From contig JAHQIY010000055.1 of the NCBI GenBank assembly GCA_019054805.1, positions 30,600 to 94,599 on the forward strand: a DNA stretch of 64,000 nt, read 5' to 3'. Shown here piece by piece: positions 42,801 to 52,728 of this stretch. Made by a program: the position numbers and the translations under genes. The first letter of the stretch is position 1, and every line of letters starts with the position of its first letter. The DNA is from Brachionus manjavacas (taxonomy: Eukaryota > Rotifera > Eurotatoria > Ploima > Brachionidae). Below the pieces are notes generated by a model. The model saw only the letters and a list, made by a program, of their open reading frames with translations. It did not search any database and was not told the origin of the DNA.

Positions 42801-43229
42801 TTAACCCTCTACCACTAGGCCCATTGAACGAGCAGTACCAGCGATAGAACGCTTCATTGCTTCGATGTCAGCACCAGTCATATCTGCAGCTTTAGTTTCT
42901 GCGATTTCCTGAAGCTGAGCGTCAGTTACAGTACCCACTTTTTCAGTGTTTGGACGACCTGAACCAGACTTAACGCCAGCCGCTTTCTTAAGAAGAACTG
43001 CAGCAGGTGGAGTCTTAGTTACGAACGTGAAAGAACGGTCGTTGTATACTGTGATAACAACTGGAGTCGGTAGACCTTTCTCAACAGATTCTGTTTTTGC
43101 GTTAAACGCTTTACAGAATTCCATGATGTTCACACCGTGTTGACCTAGAGCAGGACCAACCGGTGGACTCGGGTTCGCCATACCAGCAGCAACTTGTAGC
43201 TTGATGTAAGCTTCAACTTTCTTAGCCAT
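42801..43229 (-). CDS. rplK: Ribosomal protein uL11
   Basis: Protein of 142 residues at the GTPase-associated centre. The N-terminal proline-rich [19 protein letters not shown] and C-terminal [12 protein letters not shown] are typical. The ATG at 43229 is chosen for the family N-terminus ([12 protein letters not shown]). It is the first gene after the promoter at 43345-43373. Confidence 0.98.
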   Translation of the reverse strand: MAKKVEAYIKLQVAAGMANPSPPVGPALGQHGVNIMEFCKAFNAKTESVEKGLPTPVVITVYNDRSFTFVTKTPPAAVLLKKAAGVKSGSGRPNTEKVGTVTDAQLQEIAETKAADMTGADIEAMKRSIAGTARSMGLVVEG

Positions 43230-43344
43230 GATAATTCCTAATTTTGGGTACAAACGCTAATCGACTGATCAGCTCCCCGTTGATATAAATACTTTTTATT
43301 TCCGCTCAATACTTATGTACAAGCCAAAATAATAAGGCGCGAAA

Positions 43345-43373
43345 TTATAGTCATAATTCGCGCCTTATACAAC
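43345..43373 (-). promoter_or_regulatory. rplKA(JL) promoter
   Basis: TTGTAT (43368-43373) and perfect TATAAT (43345-43350) separated by 17 bases on the minus strand, 115 bases before rplK. The promoter sits inside a long inverted repeat (AAGGCGCGAA...TTCGCGCCTT) that can also form a hairpin in the transcript behind nusG. That hairpin might end or slow nusG transcription. Confidence 0.8.
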
Positions 43374-43412
43374 CCTAAAAAGGTGATTTTTTATACTCTG
43401 AAAAACAGAGTC

Positions 43413-43961
43413 TTAGTCAAGTTTTCCAACCTGACCAAATTCAAGCTCAACTGGTGTTGCACGACCAAAGATCGATACAGACACCTTCACGCGGCTCTTA
43501 TCGTAATCCACTTCTTCAACAGTACCGTTGAAGTCAGCAAATGGACCGTCAGTAACGCGTACCACTTCACCCGCTTCGTACATAGTACGTGGACGAGGTG
43601 CTTCGCTCGCTTTCTCAAGACGGTTCAAAATCGCATCAGCTTCTTTATCAGTGATAGGAGCTGGACGATCAGAGGTACCACCAATGAAGCCCATGACACG
43701 CGGCACACTGCGTACTAAGTGCCATGATTCATCGTTCATGATCATCTGAACTAGGACGTAACCAGGGAAGAACTTACGCTCAGACTTACGACGCTGACCT
43801 GCACGCATTTCCACTACTTCTTCAGTAGGAACTAGAACTTCACCAAACAGCTCTTCCATGCTGTGCATTTTGATATGCTCACGAAGAGATTGGGCTACAC
43901 GACCTTCGAATCCAGAGAAGGCTTGAACCACATACCAGCGTTTTTTTGGAGCTTCACTCAT
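43413..43961 (-). CDS. nusG: Transcription elongation/termination factor NusG
   Basis: Protein of 182 residues: N-terminal NGN domain binding the polymerase clamp ([18 protein letters not shown]) and C-terminal KOW domain ([20 protein letters not shown]) that contacts Rho or ribosomal protein S10. It lies 13 bases after secE, the standard order. Confidence 0.98.
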   Translation of the reverse strand: MSEAPKKRWYVVQAFSGFEGRVAQSLREHIKMHSMEELFGEVLVPTEEVVEMRAGQRRKSERKFFPGYVLVQMIMNDESWHLVRSVPRVMGFIGGTSDRPAPITDKEADAILNRLEKASEAPRPRTMYEAGEVVRVTDGPFADFNGTVEEVDYDKSRVKVSVSIFGRATPVELEFGQVGKLD

Positions 43962-43974
43962 GAATTAAAACCCT

Positions 43975-44355
43975 CTATACCCCAGTTGCTAGAGCAACAA
44001 GACGAACCATAATGCCGTCGATGCCCCAAAGCACTAGAGCCATTACAATACTTACAGCTAAAACGATCAAAGTCGTTTGCATTGTTTCTTGGCGTGTAGG
44101 CCAAACAACTTTACGTACTTCCATACGCGATTCTTTTGCAAACTCGATCGCAGCTTTACCCTTAGTTGTTGTAGCAGCAACACCAAGTGCCGCAGCGATT
44201 AGTACAACAACACCTGCAGCGCGAATCACTACAGACATTTCACCATACAGGTAATTACCCACAACAGCGGCAGCTAGCAGAGCAAAAGTGACAATCCACT
44301 TGAAGATATCTGCGCCATTTGAGCTATCAGGAGTTTCAGCATTATTTGCTTTCAT
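43975..44355 (-). CDS. secE: Preprotein translocase subunit SecE
   Basis: Protein of 126 residues with three hydrophobic segments, as in gammaproteobacteria. The conserved amphipathic helix and final membrane segment contain [17 protein letters not shown]. It clamps SecY in the protein-conducting channel. The ATG at 44355 is preferred to an upstream in-frame start. Confidence 0.95.
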   Translation of the reverse strand: MKANNAETPDSSNGADIFKWIVTFALLAAAVVGNYLYGEMSVVIRAAGVVVLIAAALGVAATTTKGKAAIEFAKESRMEVRKVVWPTRQETMQTTLIVLAVSIVMALVLWGIDGIMVRLVALATGV

Positions 44356-44540
44356 AAAACCAACCTGTCTAAGTCTTAATATAGACGACAACAACCCCGC
44401 TGTTGCAGGGCAAATCCATGAAACGACAATTTAAATAAATTGACGTACTCTTTTATTGATTGAGACGCAACACCTCAACCAAAAAATCCTGCTCAATGCC
44501 ATGCTGAATAAGAAAACAACAGACATTTTGTATAGTGCAG

Positions 44541-44568
44541 AAAAAGGGCATCAAATGATGCCCTTTTT
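44541..44568 (-). terminator. Intrinsic terminator of tufB
   Basis: Perfect 13-base stem (AAAAAGGGCATCA with its complement) around two bases, with T on the 3' side. It lies 60 bases beyond tufB and separates it from secE-nusG. Confidence 0.92.
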
Positions 44569-44629
44569 GCTACTGGTTCGTCAAATCTTATTCAAAGATT
44601 TTCCGAAGTCTTTAGCTAATTCAGAAGAA

Positions 44630-45814
44630 TTAGTCGAAGATCTTAGCAACAACACCAGCACCAACTGTACGGCCACCTTCGCGGATTGCGAAACGTAGAC
44701 CTTCGTCCATCGCGATTGGAGCGATTAGTTCAACAGTCATCTTGATGTTATCGCCTGGCATTACCATTTCTACGCCTTCTGGTAGCTCGATGTTACCAGT
44801 TACGTCAGTTGTACGGAAGTAGAACTGTGGACGGTAGCCTTTGAAGAATGGAGTGTGACGACCACCTTCATCTTTAGACAGTACGTATACTTCAGACTCA
44901 AACTTAGTGTGTGGGTTGATTGACTTAGGAGCCGCTAGTACTTGACCACGCTCTACTTCGTCACGCTTAGTACCACGTAGAAGTGCACCAACGTTCTCAC
45001 CCGCACGACCTTCGTCTAGAAGCTTACGGAACATTTCAACACCAGTACATGTAGTTACTGTTGTCTCTTTGATACCAACGATTTCTACTTCGTCACCTAC
45101 AGTTAGGATACCGCGCTCGATACGACCAGTTACTACTGTACCACGACCTTGGATAGAGAATACGTCTTCGATAGGCATTAGGAATGGCTGATCGATTGCA
45201 CGCTCTGGCTCTGGGATGTAAGAATCTAGTGCTTCTGCAAGCTCAACGATCTTCGCTTCCCACTGCTCTTCGCCGTTTAGTGCGCCTAGTGCAGAACCTT
45301 GGATAACTGGTAGGTCATCACCTGGGAAATCGTACTCAGATAGAAGTTCACGAACTTCCATTTCTACTAGCTCTAGTAGCTCTTCATCGTCAACCATGTC
45401 ACATTTGTTCATGAATACGATGATGTATGGGATACCAACCTGACGGCCTAGTAGGATGTGCTCACGAGTTTGTGGCATTGGGCCATCTGTCGCAGCAACA
45501 ACTAGGATACCACCGTCCATCTGTGCAGCACCTGTGATCATGTTTTTAACATAATCCGCGTGTCCTGGACAGTCTACGTGTGCGTAGTGACGAGTTGGAG
45601 TGTCGTACTCAACGTGAGAAGTTGCGATTGTGATACCGCGCTCACGCTCTTCTGGAGCGTTATCGATAGATGCGAAGTCTTTCGCTTCACCGCCGTATAC
45701 TTTTGAAAGAGTAGTACAGATCGCTGCAGTTAGAGTTGTTTTACCGTGGTCAACGTGGCCGATAGTACCAACGTTTACGTGCGGTTTCGTACGTTCAAAT
45801 TTTTCTTTAGACAT
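44630..45814 (-). CDS. tufB: Elongation factor Tu
   Basis: GTPase of 394 residues that delivers aminoacyl-tRNA. It has the P-loop GHVDHGKT (19-26), the switch II motif [12 protein letters not shown] and NKCD. Strong codon bias fits very high expression. The ATG at 45814 has AGGGAC upstream. Position after the Thr-Tyr-Gly-Thr tRNA genes and before secE identifies it as the tufB copy; a tufA copy probably lies elsewhere. Confidence 0.98.
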   Translation of the reverse strand: MSKEKFERTKPHVNVGTIGHVDHGKTTLTAAICTTLSKVYGGEAKDFASIDNAPEERERGITIATSHVEYDTPTRHYAHVDCPGHADYVKNMITGAAQMDGGILVVAATDGPMPQTREHILLGRQVGIPYIIVFMNKCDMVDDEELLELVEMEVRELLSEYDFPGDDLPVIQGSALGALNGEEQWEAKIVELAEALDSYIPEPERAIDQPFLMPIEDVFSIQGRGTVVTGRIERGILTVGDEVEIVGIKETTVTTCTGVEMFRKLLDEGRAGENVGALLRGTKRDEVERGQVLAAPKSINPHTKFESEVYVLSKDEGGRHTPFFKGYRPQFYFRTTDVTGNIELPEGVEMVMPGDNIKMTVELIAPIAMDEGLRFAIREGGRTVGAGVVAKIFD

Positions 45815-45948
45815 GAGTTGTCCCTCTAGGTACGGATTTAGGTGGCTTGAATGACCACGCAACCAAAAAGTCTTGGTGATAAACTTCTCTCAATCACTAA
45901 ACGTAGTTTAGTAAAGAGAAAGTATCAAAAGGAAACATTGCTTAGAGC

Positions 45949-45973
45949 TGGTGCTGATAGGCAGACTCGAACT

Positions 45974-46009
<36 letters not shown>

Positions 46010-46024
46010 CTGAGCTATATCAGC
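45949..46024 (-). tRNA. tRNA-Thr(GGT)
   Basis: 76 bases with encoded CCA. The anticodon loop TTGGTAA gives GGT. It is the last tRNA of the four before tufB, equivalent to E. coli thrT. Confidence 0.97.
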
Positions 46025-46037
46025 ACTCAAATTAGAG

Positions 46038-46112
<75 letters not shown>
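46038..46112 (-). tRNA. tRNA-Gly(TCC)
   Basis: 75 bases with CCA. The anticodon is TCC, within the stem-loop CAGCC-TTCCAAG-CTG. Equivalent to E. coli glyT in the same position. Confidence 0.96.
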
Positions 46113-46147
46113 AACACGTAACTCTGTGAGCTATTTCCTTAAGAATA

Positions 46148-46232
46148 TGGTGGAGGGGGACGGATTCGAACCATCGAAGGCAGTGCCAGCAGATTTACAG
46201 TCTGATCCCTTTGGCCACTCGGGAACCCCTCC
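46148..46232 (-). tRNA. tRNA-Tyr(GTA)
   Basis: 85 bases with CCA and a long variable arm. The anticodon loop reads CTGTAAA, anticodon GTA. Equivalent to tyrU. Confidence 0.96.
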
Positions 46233-46282
46233 AAATTTTTAATCCATTTTTCTCGTGCTCTAAAAAGAGATAAGCGGAAAAA

Positions 46283-46284
46283 TG

Positions 46285-46358
<74 letters not shown>
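46283..46358 (-). tRNA. tRNA-Thr(TGT)
   Basis: 76 bases with CCA. The anticodon loop CTTGTAA gives TGT. First gene of the thrU-tyrU-glyT-thrT-tufB type transcription unit. Confidence 0.97.
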
Positions 46359-46371
46359 ATAAGTGGTGCGC

Positions 46372-46400
46372 ATTCTATTGAATGATTTTCTGCCTTGCAA
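46372..46400 (-). promoter_or_regulatory. Promoter of the tRNA-tufB operon
   Basis: TTGCAA (46395-46400) and TAGAAT (46372-46377) separated by 17 bases on the minus strand, followed by a GCGCACC discriminator as at stringently regulated promoters. It is only 14 bases from the first tRNA. Confidence 0.8.
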
Positions 46401-46564
46401 TAGCAAATTAAAAAAAAAACTTCTTTTTCTACTGATTGGGCTTATTTGTTGAAATTTCGCCCAATTTATCGGCAAAAAATACGCGAATGTCGACGATGTC
46501 GTTTGCAATCTTGTTCGGTTGTTGTATTTTCGCTGCTCTATCGTGAAACCAAGTTAGGATGACT

Positions 46565-47488
46565 ATGACTCCATATCTCTCATTTAATCGTCAACAATGG
46601 GCTGAATTACGCAATTCAGTGCCAATGACATTATCCGAGACCGATCTGGTTGAACTTCAGGGTGTGAATGAAAGCCTCACGATGGAAGAAGTGGAAGAGA
46701 TCTACTTACCTTTAGCCCGTCTGCTTAACTTATATGTTGCTGCCAGACAGAGCCGTAATTCCGTGCTCAATAACTTCCTCGGCAATCAAGGCTCTGCGCC
46801 ACCTTTTATTATTGGTATTGCTGGTAGTGTAGCGGTCGGTAAAAGTACCACAGCTCGTTTGCTTAAAGCCTTATTATCACGCTGGGATAACCACCCAAAA
46901 GTTGAACTCGTGACTACTGATGGGTTTCTTTACCCGAAAAAGGTGCTCGATGAACGCGGTATTCTTCATCGCAAGGGCTTCCCTGAATCTTATGATATTA
47001 AGCGTCTAGTCGAGTTCGTTTCTGATGTTAAGGCTGGCAAACCACACCTCGAAGTACCTGTTTACTCGCACATCACCTATGACATTACCGAAGAGCTGAA
47101 AACCGTTGACCGACCTGACGTGCTGATCATTGAAGGATTAAACGTGTTGCAAAGTGGGATGGATTATCCACACGCTCCACATCGCGTCTTTGTTTCAGAT
47201 TTCTTGGATTTTTCGCTTTATGTCGACGCAGAAAGTGAAGTGATAGAGCAGTGGTATGTCGAACGCTTCTTAAAGTTCCGCCAAGGCGCCTTTACCAAGC
47301 CAGGCTCTTACTTCAGTCACTACACGCAGTTGACCGAACCAAAAGCGATCGAGAAAGCACACAGTATTTGGCAGTCGATCAATGGGGTTAACCTAGACGC
47401 CAATATCCTACCAACCAAAGGCCGCGCCCACTTAATCTTGAAGAAAGGTCAGGATCATCAAGTGGAAGAAGTTTTTCTGAGGAAGTAG
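46565..47488 (+). CDS. coaA: Type I pantothenate kinase CoaA
   Basis: Enzyme of 307 residues catalysing the first, feedback-inhibited step of coenzyme A synthesis. It has the P-loop GSVAVGKS (87-94), the [16 protein letters not shown] segment and [13 protein letters not shown] near the C-terminus. ATG at 46565 is chosen for AGGA spacing; ATG at 46559 is in frame two codons earlier. It is divergent from the tRNA-tufB operon, as in E. coli. Its stop is followed by a tandem repeat. Confidence 0.95.
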   Translation: MTPYLSFNRQQWAELRNSVPMTLSETDLVELQGVNESLTMEEVEEIYLPLARLLNLYVAARQSRNSVLNNFLGNQGSAPPFIIGIAGSVAVGKSTTARLLKALLSRWDNHPKVELVTTDGFLYPKKVLDERGILHRKGFPESYDIKRLVEFVSDVKAGKPHLEVPVYSHITYDITEELKTVDRPDVLIIEGLNVLQSGMDYPHAPHRVFVSDFLDFSLYVDAESEVIEQWYVERFLKFRQGAFTKPGSYFSHYTQLTEPKAIEKAHSIWQSINGVNLDANILPTKGRAHLILKKGQDHQVEEVFLRK

Positions 47489-47491
47489 CGT

Positions 47492-47540
47492 AGCGAGAAG
47501 CGAGAAGCGAGAAGCGAGAAGCGAGAAGCGAGAAGCGAGA
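47492..47540. repeat. 7 x 7-bp tandem repeat behind coaA
   Basis: Exactly seven perfect copies of AGCGAGA, starting three bases after the coaA stop and ending ten bases before its terminator. It has the same placement as the array behind rsd. Confidence 0.97.
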
Positions 47541-47549
47541 TAAATTAGG

Positions 47550-47580
47550 GGGTTGGCACTATGTGTCAACCCTTTGCTTT
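47550..47580 (+). terminator. Intrinsic terminator of coaA
   Basis: Ten-base stem GGGTTGGCAC against GTGTCAACCC (one G-T pair) with a three-base loop and a T-rich tail. The stem is nearly the same as that of the rsd terminator. Confidence 0.85.
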
Positions 47581-47649
47581 TACATCCAAACAATTACATC
47601 CTAAGAAAATATCACTGCCTGCAATTTTTGACTCACTTGCCACGAGCAC

Positions 47650-47718
47650 CTCTCGAAGGGCGCAGCCCGTTCTCGCATCTCGGCGCGAAGCATTCCCGCG
47701 TTCATAACGCGAAGCGTT
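47650..47718. repeat. GAA-loop hairpin elements, copies B and C
   Basis: Two related hairpin units: GGGC-GCA-GCCC followed by CGTTCTCGCATCTCG (47650-47682), and AACGC-GAA-GCGTT (47706-47718) followed by CTATCTCCC. They resemble the unit at 32232 behind rsd, with paired changes that keep the stem. The last unit abuts the stop of the DUF805 gene on the other strand. Between 47581 and 47650 I see nothing. Confidence 0.45.
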
Positions 47719-48147
47719 CTATCTCCCTTCCGGCCCATATTGATTTTCGCCATCCGTGCCTTTTAAGAAACCACATTCAACTAAAATCCATAGACCACAG
47801 ACTAGAGCAGCAAATGACGTCGCGGCTTGCAACATAGACGGTTGACCGGCTAGTGAAGGGTCGCCGACTGGTACTGTCATACGTCCGATAACAAGTGGGA
47901 TATTAAGCAGTAACCACCAGCTTGATTTACCGCGGTCATGCCAGCGTTTAGCGGTAATCGCTAGATCAGGAACCAGAATGACGATCAGGAACACAGGTAG
48001 AATCAGATGTGCGATCGAGGGTGCGAGTACGTTCATCCCCATCGCAAAGCCAACAATCATCAAATAGTAAACCACGTTCCAAATCCAATAGGTTTTACGC
48101 CCTATTCGGCCTTGAAACGAAAACAGTAATTCTTTCATCGACATCAT
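47719..48147 (-). CDS. DUF805 membrane protein
   Basis: Protein of 142 residues with about four hydrophobic segments and the DUF805 signature: RIGRKTYWIWN near the N-terminus and AITAKRWHDRGKSSWW in the middle. These inner-membrane proteins (YhaH/YhaI type) have no established function. Several ATG codons lie close together at the start (48147, 48144, 48138), and the exact start is uncertain. It is transcribed leftward from the CHMI-like gene. Confidence 0.85.
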   Translation of the reverse strand: MMSMKELLFSFQGRIGRKTYWIWNVVYYLMIVGFAMGMNVLAPSIAHLILPVFLIVILVPDLAITAKRWHDRGKSSWWLLLNIPLVIGRMTVPVGDPSLAGQPSMLQAATSFAALVCGLWILVECGFLKGTDGENQYGPEGR

Positions 48148-48193
48148 TTATACCTAAAAAATAAAAAGTTAGAGCCTGTTTGCTCCAAAAATA

Positions 48194-48541
48194 CTAGTTA
48201 ATTACTTTCTGAAAACACGCTTTATCCATATCTCGAATGTTAACCGTTAAGCTATGAACATGACTCGCCTGCTCTTGCAACACAGTCATCAACTGGCGAG
48301 ATAACTCTCTTTTCTGCTCTTCGGTTCTGCCATCAAGCAATTCAAAGCTGATATGAATAAAATCAACACTATCTCCCGCTTCGCCTACCAGCCAATTATG
48401 GCAACGCAAAGAGCGGGATTTTACCGAATCCACATCGAACAACCCGCAAGTTAACGCGACATGATGTAAGTCTTCAAGTAAGCCTTGAACATTAACGCGT
48501 TCGTCAACAGAGTTGGAGTATTCCATTACTAGGTTCGGCAT
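48194..48541 (-). CDS. 5-carboxymethyl-2-hydroxymuconate isomerase-like protein
   Basis: Small protein of 115 residues of the CHMI/HpaF branch of the tautomerase superfamily. It starts MPNLVMEYS with the catalytic N-terminal proline after Met removal, and has the family LLEDLHHVAL and FIHISFELLDGRTEEQK segments. GAGGAA precedes the ATG well. No other homoprotocatechuate genes are nearby, so the true substrate may differ. Confidence 0.85.
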   Translation of the reverse strand: MPNLVMEYSNSVDERVNVQGLLEDLHHVALTCGLFDVDSVKSRSLRCHNWLVGEAGDSVDFIHISFELLDGRTEEQKRELSRQLMTVLQEQASHVHSLTVNIRDMDKACFQKVIN

Positions 48542-48812
48542 AGTATTCCTCAAATGTAAGAGAGTTTCACAATAAACAAAAAGTGCACAACACTATTACC
48601 AATTTCTATGCTGAATTCCGAGTAGGTTTCCACCAATCTGTTCAATGGATCACTGATAGAAAGCAGATTAAGGTGAGATATGAGCGATCACAGCTCCAAC
48701 CAATGGGTGATATCCAAATAAGACATGACGGTAATCATGATCTCCCCTATTTTATCTGTTATATTCTTACGAAGATTTTTTACATTAATTGATTAAATAC
48801 GGAGATATTCCT

Positions 48813-49583
48813 ATGCGTCGTCCTGTAGTGATGGGTAACTGGAAGCTTAACGGCAGCAAAGCAATGGTGAAAGAGCTGCTAACTGGTCTTAACGCTGAAC
48901 TTGAAGGCGTTGAAGGTGTTGACGTAGCTGTCGCTCCACCAGCACTTTACCTAGATCTAGCTGAACAGCTAATCGCAAAAGGCGGTAACAAGATCATCCT
49001 AGGTGCTCAAAACACTGACCTAAACAACAGCGGTGCATTCACTGGTGATATGTCTCCAGAAATGCTGAAAGATTTCGGTGCTACTCACATCATCATCGGT
49101 CACTCTGAGCGTCGTGAATACCACAACGAATCTGACGAGTTCATCGCTAAGAAATTCAACTTCCTAAAAGAGAACGGCCTAAAACCTGTTTTCTGTATCG
49201 GTGAATCTGAAGCTCAAAACGAAGCAGGCGAAACTGAAGCAGTATGTGCACGTCAAATCAACGCAGTGATCGACGCTTACGGTGTTGAAGCGCTAAACGG
49301 TGCAATCATCGCATACGAACCAATCTGGGCTATCGGTACTGGTAAAGCAGCTACAGCTGAAGATGCACAACGCATCCACGCATCTATCCGTGCATTAATC
49401 GCAGAGAAAGACGCAGCAGTTGCTGAGCAAGTAATCATCCAATACGGTGGTTCTGTTAAGCCTGAAAACGCAGAAGCTTACTTCTCACAGCCAGACATCG
49501 ATGGTGCTCTAGTTGGTGGCGCATCTCTAGATGCTAAGAGCTTCGCAGCAATTGCTAAAGCAGCGGCAGCAGCTAAAGCATAA
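48813..49583 (+). CDS. tpiA: Triosephosphate isomerase
   Basis: Glycolytic TIM-barrel enzyme of 256 residues. It has the N-terminal GNWKLNGS with catalytic Lys11, the IIGHSERR motif with the catalytic histidine, and [11 protein letters not shown] with the catalytic glutamate. The ATG at 48813 has GGAG nine bases upstream. Codon bias is strong. Confidence 0.98.
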   Translation: MRRPVVMGNWKLNGSKAMVKELLTGLNAELEGVEGVDVAVAPPALYLDLAEQLIAKGGNKIILGAQNTDLNNSGAFTGDMSPEMLKDFGATHIIIGHSERREYHNESDEFIAKKFNFLKENGLKPVFCIGESEAQNEAGETEAVCARQINAVIDAYGVEALNGAIIAYEPIWAIGTGKAATAEDAQRIHASIRALIAEKDAAVAEQVIIQYGGSVKPENAEAYFSQPDIDGALVGGASLDAKSFAAIAKAAAAAKA

Positions 49584-49613
49584 TTTTTCTTCTTATTTGA
49601 AAAATTCTTATTG

Positions 49614-49638
49614 AGGTCAGCGCAAGCTGGCCTTTTTT
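49614..49638 (+). terminator. Intrinsic terminator of tpiA
   Basis: Eight-base stem AGGTCAGC against GCTGGCCT (one T-G pair) around GCAA, followed by T6. Confidence 0.9.
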
Positions 49639-49697
49639 GTGTCTGGCACATCAATCAAGTATCCTACGCTTTTCCACACTAACTATAGTTGTACCGA

Positions 49698-51041
49698 ATG
49701 CAGGATAAGCATGGCCTTCTAACAGGTTCGATTCCCCTAGTACTTAGACAGATGACCGTTCCCATGACCTTTGGCATGGTGGCGATCTTGATGTTTAACT
49801 TGGTGGATACGTTTTTTATCTCGCTGCTAGGTACCGAAGCGCTCGCTGCGATTAGCTATACCTTTCCCGTCACCTTTGCGGTCAACTGCATCACTATGGG
49901 TATAGGCATGGGGCTCTCGACCAATATCGGCCGCTTGCTCGGACAAGGTCAATCGATCGTCGCTGCGCGCTTTTCTTCTCATGGCTTACTGTTAGCCGTA
50001 TTGCTGGTCGCACTCGCCTCTACACTTGGCCTGTTTACCATTGAGCCACTGTTTCTATTTCTTGGTGCAGAGCGATCGCTACTGCCACTTATTCATCAAT
50101 ACATGGATATTTGGTACCTAACGATTCCGCTATTAGTCGTCCCTATGGCTGGCAACAGTGCCATTCGCGCGACGGGGGATACCAAAACACCTGCCAAAAT
50201 CATGATGCTTGCCGGGCTTATCAATGGGGTACTCGATCCGCTATTGATTTTTGGCTACGGGCCTTTCCCAGAGTTGGGCATTCAAGGGGCGGCCATTGCC
50301 AGTGCTATGAGTTGGTTCGGCGCCTTAATTGGCTCGCTTTACGTGCTGATTAAAAGAGAGAAATTACTTGCCCTACCTTGCTTTAAAACCCTCTGGCTCG
50401 ACTGGCAACAAATCCTAAAAATCGGCACACCGGCAGCTTTGTCGAATGCTCTCACCCCCTTATCGGGGGCGATTTTGATGATGATGCTCTCGACTCATGG
50501 CACTGCAGCCGTCGCCGCCTATGGTGCGGCGCAGCGAGTCGAATCGATTCTTATCTTAGTTTTGATGTCCTTAACCTCTGCCCTAACACCATTTATTGCC
50601 CAAAACATGGGCGCCAATAACCCTGCACGTAGCTTTGCCGGGTTGTTTTTAAGCATGCGTTTCTCGATGGTGTTTCAGGCCGGCATTTTTATCATGATGG
50701 TGCCGCTGAGTATTCCACTCGCAGCTTTGTTTTCACAGGAACAAGCGGTAAAAGATCTGCTTTGGCACTATTTGTTAGTCGTGCCGTTTAGCTATGGTTT
50801 CCAAGGCGTGATGATGATGTTGGTCTCTGGCTTAAACGCCCTGCATGAACCGCTTAAGGCATTCCAATGGAGCTTTATGCGTCTGTTTCTCTTTACCCTG
50901 CCTTGCGCTTGGATGGGTGGTCAGCTGTATGATATTGAAGGGCTATTCATTGGTATTGCGGTAGGCAACATTGTTGGTGGCACAAGTGGTTACTTATACG
51001 CACTGAAACTCCGAGCTCAGCACCTTTCCTCGGCGGCATAA
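49698..51041 (+). CDS. MATE-family efflux transporter
   Basis: Membrane protein of 447 residues with twelve predicted helices in two homologous halves, characteristic of multidrug and toxic-compound extrusion proteins driven by sodium or protons. Family features include MFNLVDTFFISLLGTEALAA in the first half and the PLSGAILMMMLSTHGTAAVAAYG segment in the second. ATG 49698 is preferred over TTG 49689; the ribosome-binding site is weak. Substrate unknown. Confidence 0.9.
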   Translation: MQDKHGLLTGSIPLVLRQMTVPMTFGMVAILMFNLVDTFFISLLGTEALAAISYTFPVTFAVNCITMGIGMGLSTNIGRLLGQGQSIVAARFSSHGLLLAVLLVALASTLGLFTIEPLFLFLGAERSLLPLIHQYMDIWYLTIPLLVVPMAGNSAIRATGDTKTPAKIMMLAGLINGVLDPLLIFGYGPFPELGIQGAAIASAMSWFGALIGSLYVLIKREKLLALPCFKTLWLDWQQILKIGTPAALSNALTPLSGAILMMMLSTHGTAAVAAYGAAQRVESILILVLMSLTSALTPFIAQNMGANNPARSFAGLFLSMRFSMVFQAGIFIMMVPLSIPLAALFSQEQAVKDLLWHYLLVVPFSYGFQGVMMMLVSGLNALHEPLKAFQWSFMRLFLFTLPCAWMGGQLYDIEGLFIGIAVGNIVGGTSGYLYALKLRAQHLSSAA

Positions 51042-51069
51042 AACAAAACACCGACTCTTGGAGTCGGTG
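51042..51069 (-). terminator. Intrinsic terminator of rraA
   Basis: Nine-base stem (CACCGACTC with its complement) and loop TTG. The T-rich tail is on the minus strand. Confidence 0.85.
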
Positions 51070-51092
51070 CCGTCTATCTGGAAAGGTAGAGA

Positions 51093-51617
51093 TTAATCGA
51101 CGATGGCTATCTCTTCTTCCTCTTCGACTTCTAAGTCTACATCTAATGGCTCTTGAGAAAGAATCACACCGGTATTGTCAGCGTAGAGGTAATCTTCAGG
51201 AAGGAAGGTCACGCCACCAAAGTTGACTGGCACATCCACTTCTCCAATACCTTGGGAGATAGCACCGACAGGAATAGAAGCAATCGCTTGGATACCGATA
51301 CTCATGTCTTCCAGTTCATCGACTTCACGAACACAGCCGTAAACCACAATACCTTCCCATTCGTTTTCTTCCGCAAGCGATGCGAGCTCAGCATCAATCA
51401 GTGCGCGACGCAATGAACCGCCACCATCAATAAGCAGCACACGGCCTAAACCGTCTTGCTCTAGGATTTCACGAATTAAGCCATTATCTTCAAAACACTT
51501 TACTGTCGTGATTTGCCCCGCGAACGATGCACAACCACCAAAGTTACTGAACATAGGCTCTACAACATCTACTTGCTCTAAATAAATGTCGCACAAGGCA
51601 GAGGTATTGTATTCCAT
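51093..51617 (-). CDS. rraA: Ribonuclease E activity regulator RraA
   Basis: Trimeric protein of 174 residues that binds RNase E and inhibits it. The core has [13 protein letters not shown] and [20 protein letters not shown]. The C-terminus is a run of acidic residues, slightly longer than in E. coli. The ATG at 51617 is preceded by AAGGA. It follows menA on the same strand, the usual order. Confidence 0.95.
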   Translation of the reverse strand: MEYNTSALCDIYLEQVDVVEPMFSNFGGCASFAGQITTVKCFEDNGLIREILEQDGLGRVLLIDGGGSLRRALIDAELASLAEENEWEGIVVYGCVREVDELEDMSIGIQAIASIPVGAISQGIGEVDVPVNFGGVTFLPEDYLYADNTGVILSQEPLDVDLEVEEEEEIAIVD

Positions 51618-51693
51618 AGTATTCCTTCCCATACCGTTCGTTATCTCCATCGAGTATATAAGGTCATTAAGTCATTGCAATGACATGTATCAT

Positions 51694-52611
51694 TTAACTG
51701 ACCAGAGTTTGAGCTATAACCACTCCAGCAAACAATAAGTTAGTCACCATAGAGCACTTGACTATCACCGGCATCATTGGAGCGATTTGCGCTGGCTTTT
51801 CCGCTAGCCATACTGCTTTACCGTGTTTAAAGGTAACAAGCAGGCTAAGTAGAAATGGCAAGCTAATCCAAATGGGGCTCGGTTGATGAATTAAGTAAGC
51901 GGCAAAAGCCACCACAGCGCCGCTAAGCAGAGCAAAGTGATATTGCTTAGCCCGCTTTTGCCCGAGACGAACAGCAACCGTTCTTTTGCCACACACCTCG
52001 TCATTCTCAATATCACGCATATTGTTGATATTAAGTACAGCGACAGCCAATAGCCCACAACCAACCGCGGGTAAGATAAGCTGAGGAGCAACAATGCCGG
52101 TATGAAGGAAATAAGTACCCGCCACGCCTAGTAAGCCAAAAAAGATAAACACGGAAATATCGCCTAAGCCAACATAACCATAAGGCTTGTTACCCACGGT
52201 ATATGCGATCGCTGCGACAATGGCTAAGACTCCTAGCCCGATGAAAGCTAAAATGCTCTGTAGACTCTCTAGCGCATACATCACCAAGGTTAGACCCGCG
52301 ATCACAGTCAAGACCACATTAATGATCATTGCCTGCTTCATGTCTTTCTGCGTGACAGCTCCAGACTGAATCGCACGCATAGGCCCGAGACGATTTTCGT
52401 TATCGGTACCTTTAACAGCATCGCCATAATCGTTGGCTAAGTTAGAAAGAATTTGTAGCAGCGTTGCGGTCAGAAAAGCCAGCAAAGCAACCACAGGTGA
52501 AAACTGATGCGTGGAGTACGCCAATACACTACCCGTTAAGATAGAGACCAAAGCCAAAGGCAAGGTTTTAAGTCGAGCGGCGTCAAGCCATATTGTTAGA
52601 GACTGTTTCAT
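51694..52611 (-). CDS. menA: 1,4-dihydroxy-2-naphthoate polyprenyltransferase MenA
   Basis: UbiA-type membrane prenyltransferase of 305 residues making demethylmenaquinone. It has eight or nine hydrophobic segments, the aspartate-rich motif LANDYGDAVKGTDNENRLGP (about 61-80) and a second motif NNMRDIENDEVCGKRTVAVRLG. ATG at 52611 is preferred to the upstream GTG. It lies between efp and rraA; menaquinone supports anaerobic respiration. Confidence 0.94.
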   Translation of the reverse strand: MKQSLTIWLDAARLKTLPLALVSILTGSVLAYSTHQFSPVVALLAFLTATLLQILSNLANDYGDAVKGTDNENRLGPMRAIQSGAVTQKDMKQAMIINVVLTVIAGLTLVMYALESLQSILAFIGLGVLAIVAAIAYTVGNKPYGYVGLGDISVFIFFGLLGVAGTYFLHTGIVAPQLILPAVGCGLLAVAVLNINNMRDIENDEVCGKRTVAVRLGQKRAKQYHFALLSGAVVAFAAYLIHQPSPIWISLPFLLSLLVTFKHGKAVWLAEKPAQIAPMMPVIVKCSMVTNLLFAGVVIAQTLVS

Positions 52612-52677
52612 GGATACCAGTTTAGCCACAGTTACTTGAACTAGAATTGTGGCACATCAATCCTATCGGTGAAAAAC

Positions 52678-52705
52678 AAAAAAAGGTCACCGAAGTGACC
52701 TTTTT
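52678..52705 (-). terminator. Intrinsic terminator of efp
   Basis: GGTCAC-TTCG-GTGACC on the minus strand with flanking A/T pairs and seven T. It lies 20 bases past the efp stop. Confidence 0.92.
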
Positions 52706-52728
52706 CCAAAACTTGACCTAAGTTAGGC

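Noticed and set aside
48583-48792. A 69-codon rightward open frame between the CHMI-like gene and tpiA
   Set aside because: No ribosome-binding site or recognisable motif, and it occupies the only space for the tpiA promoter.
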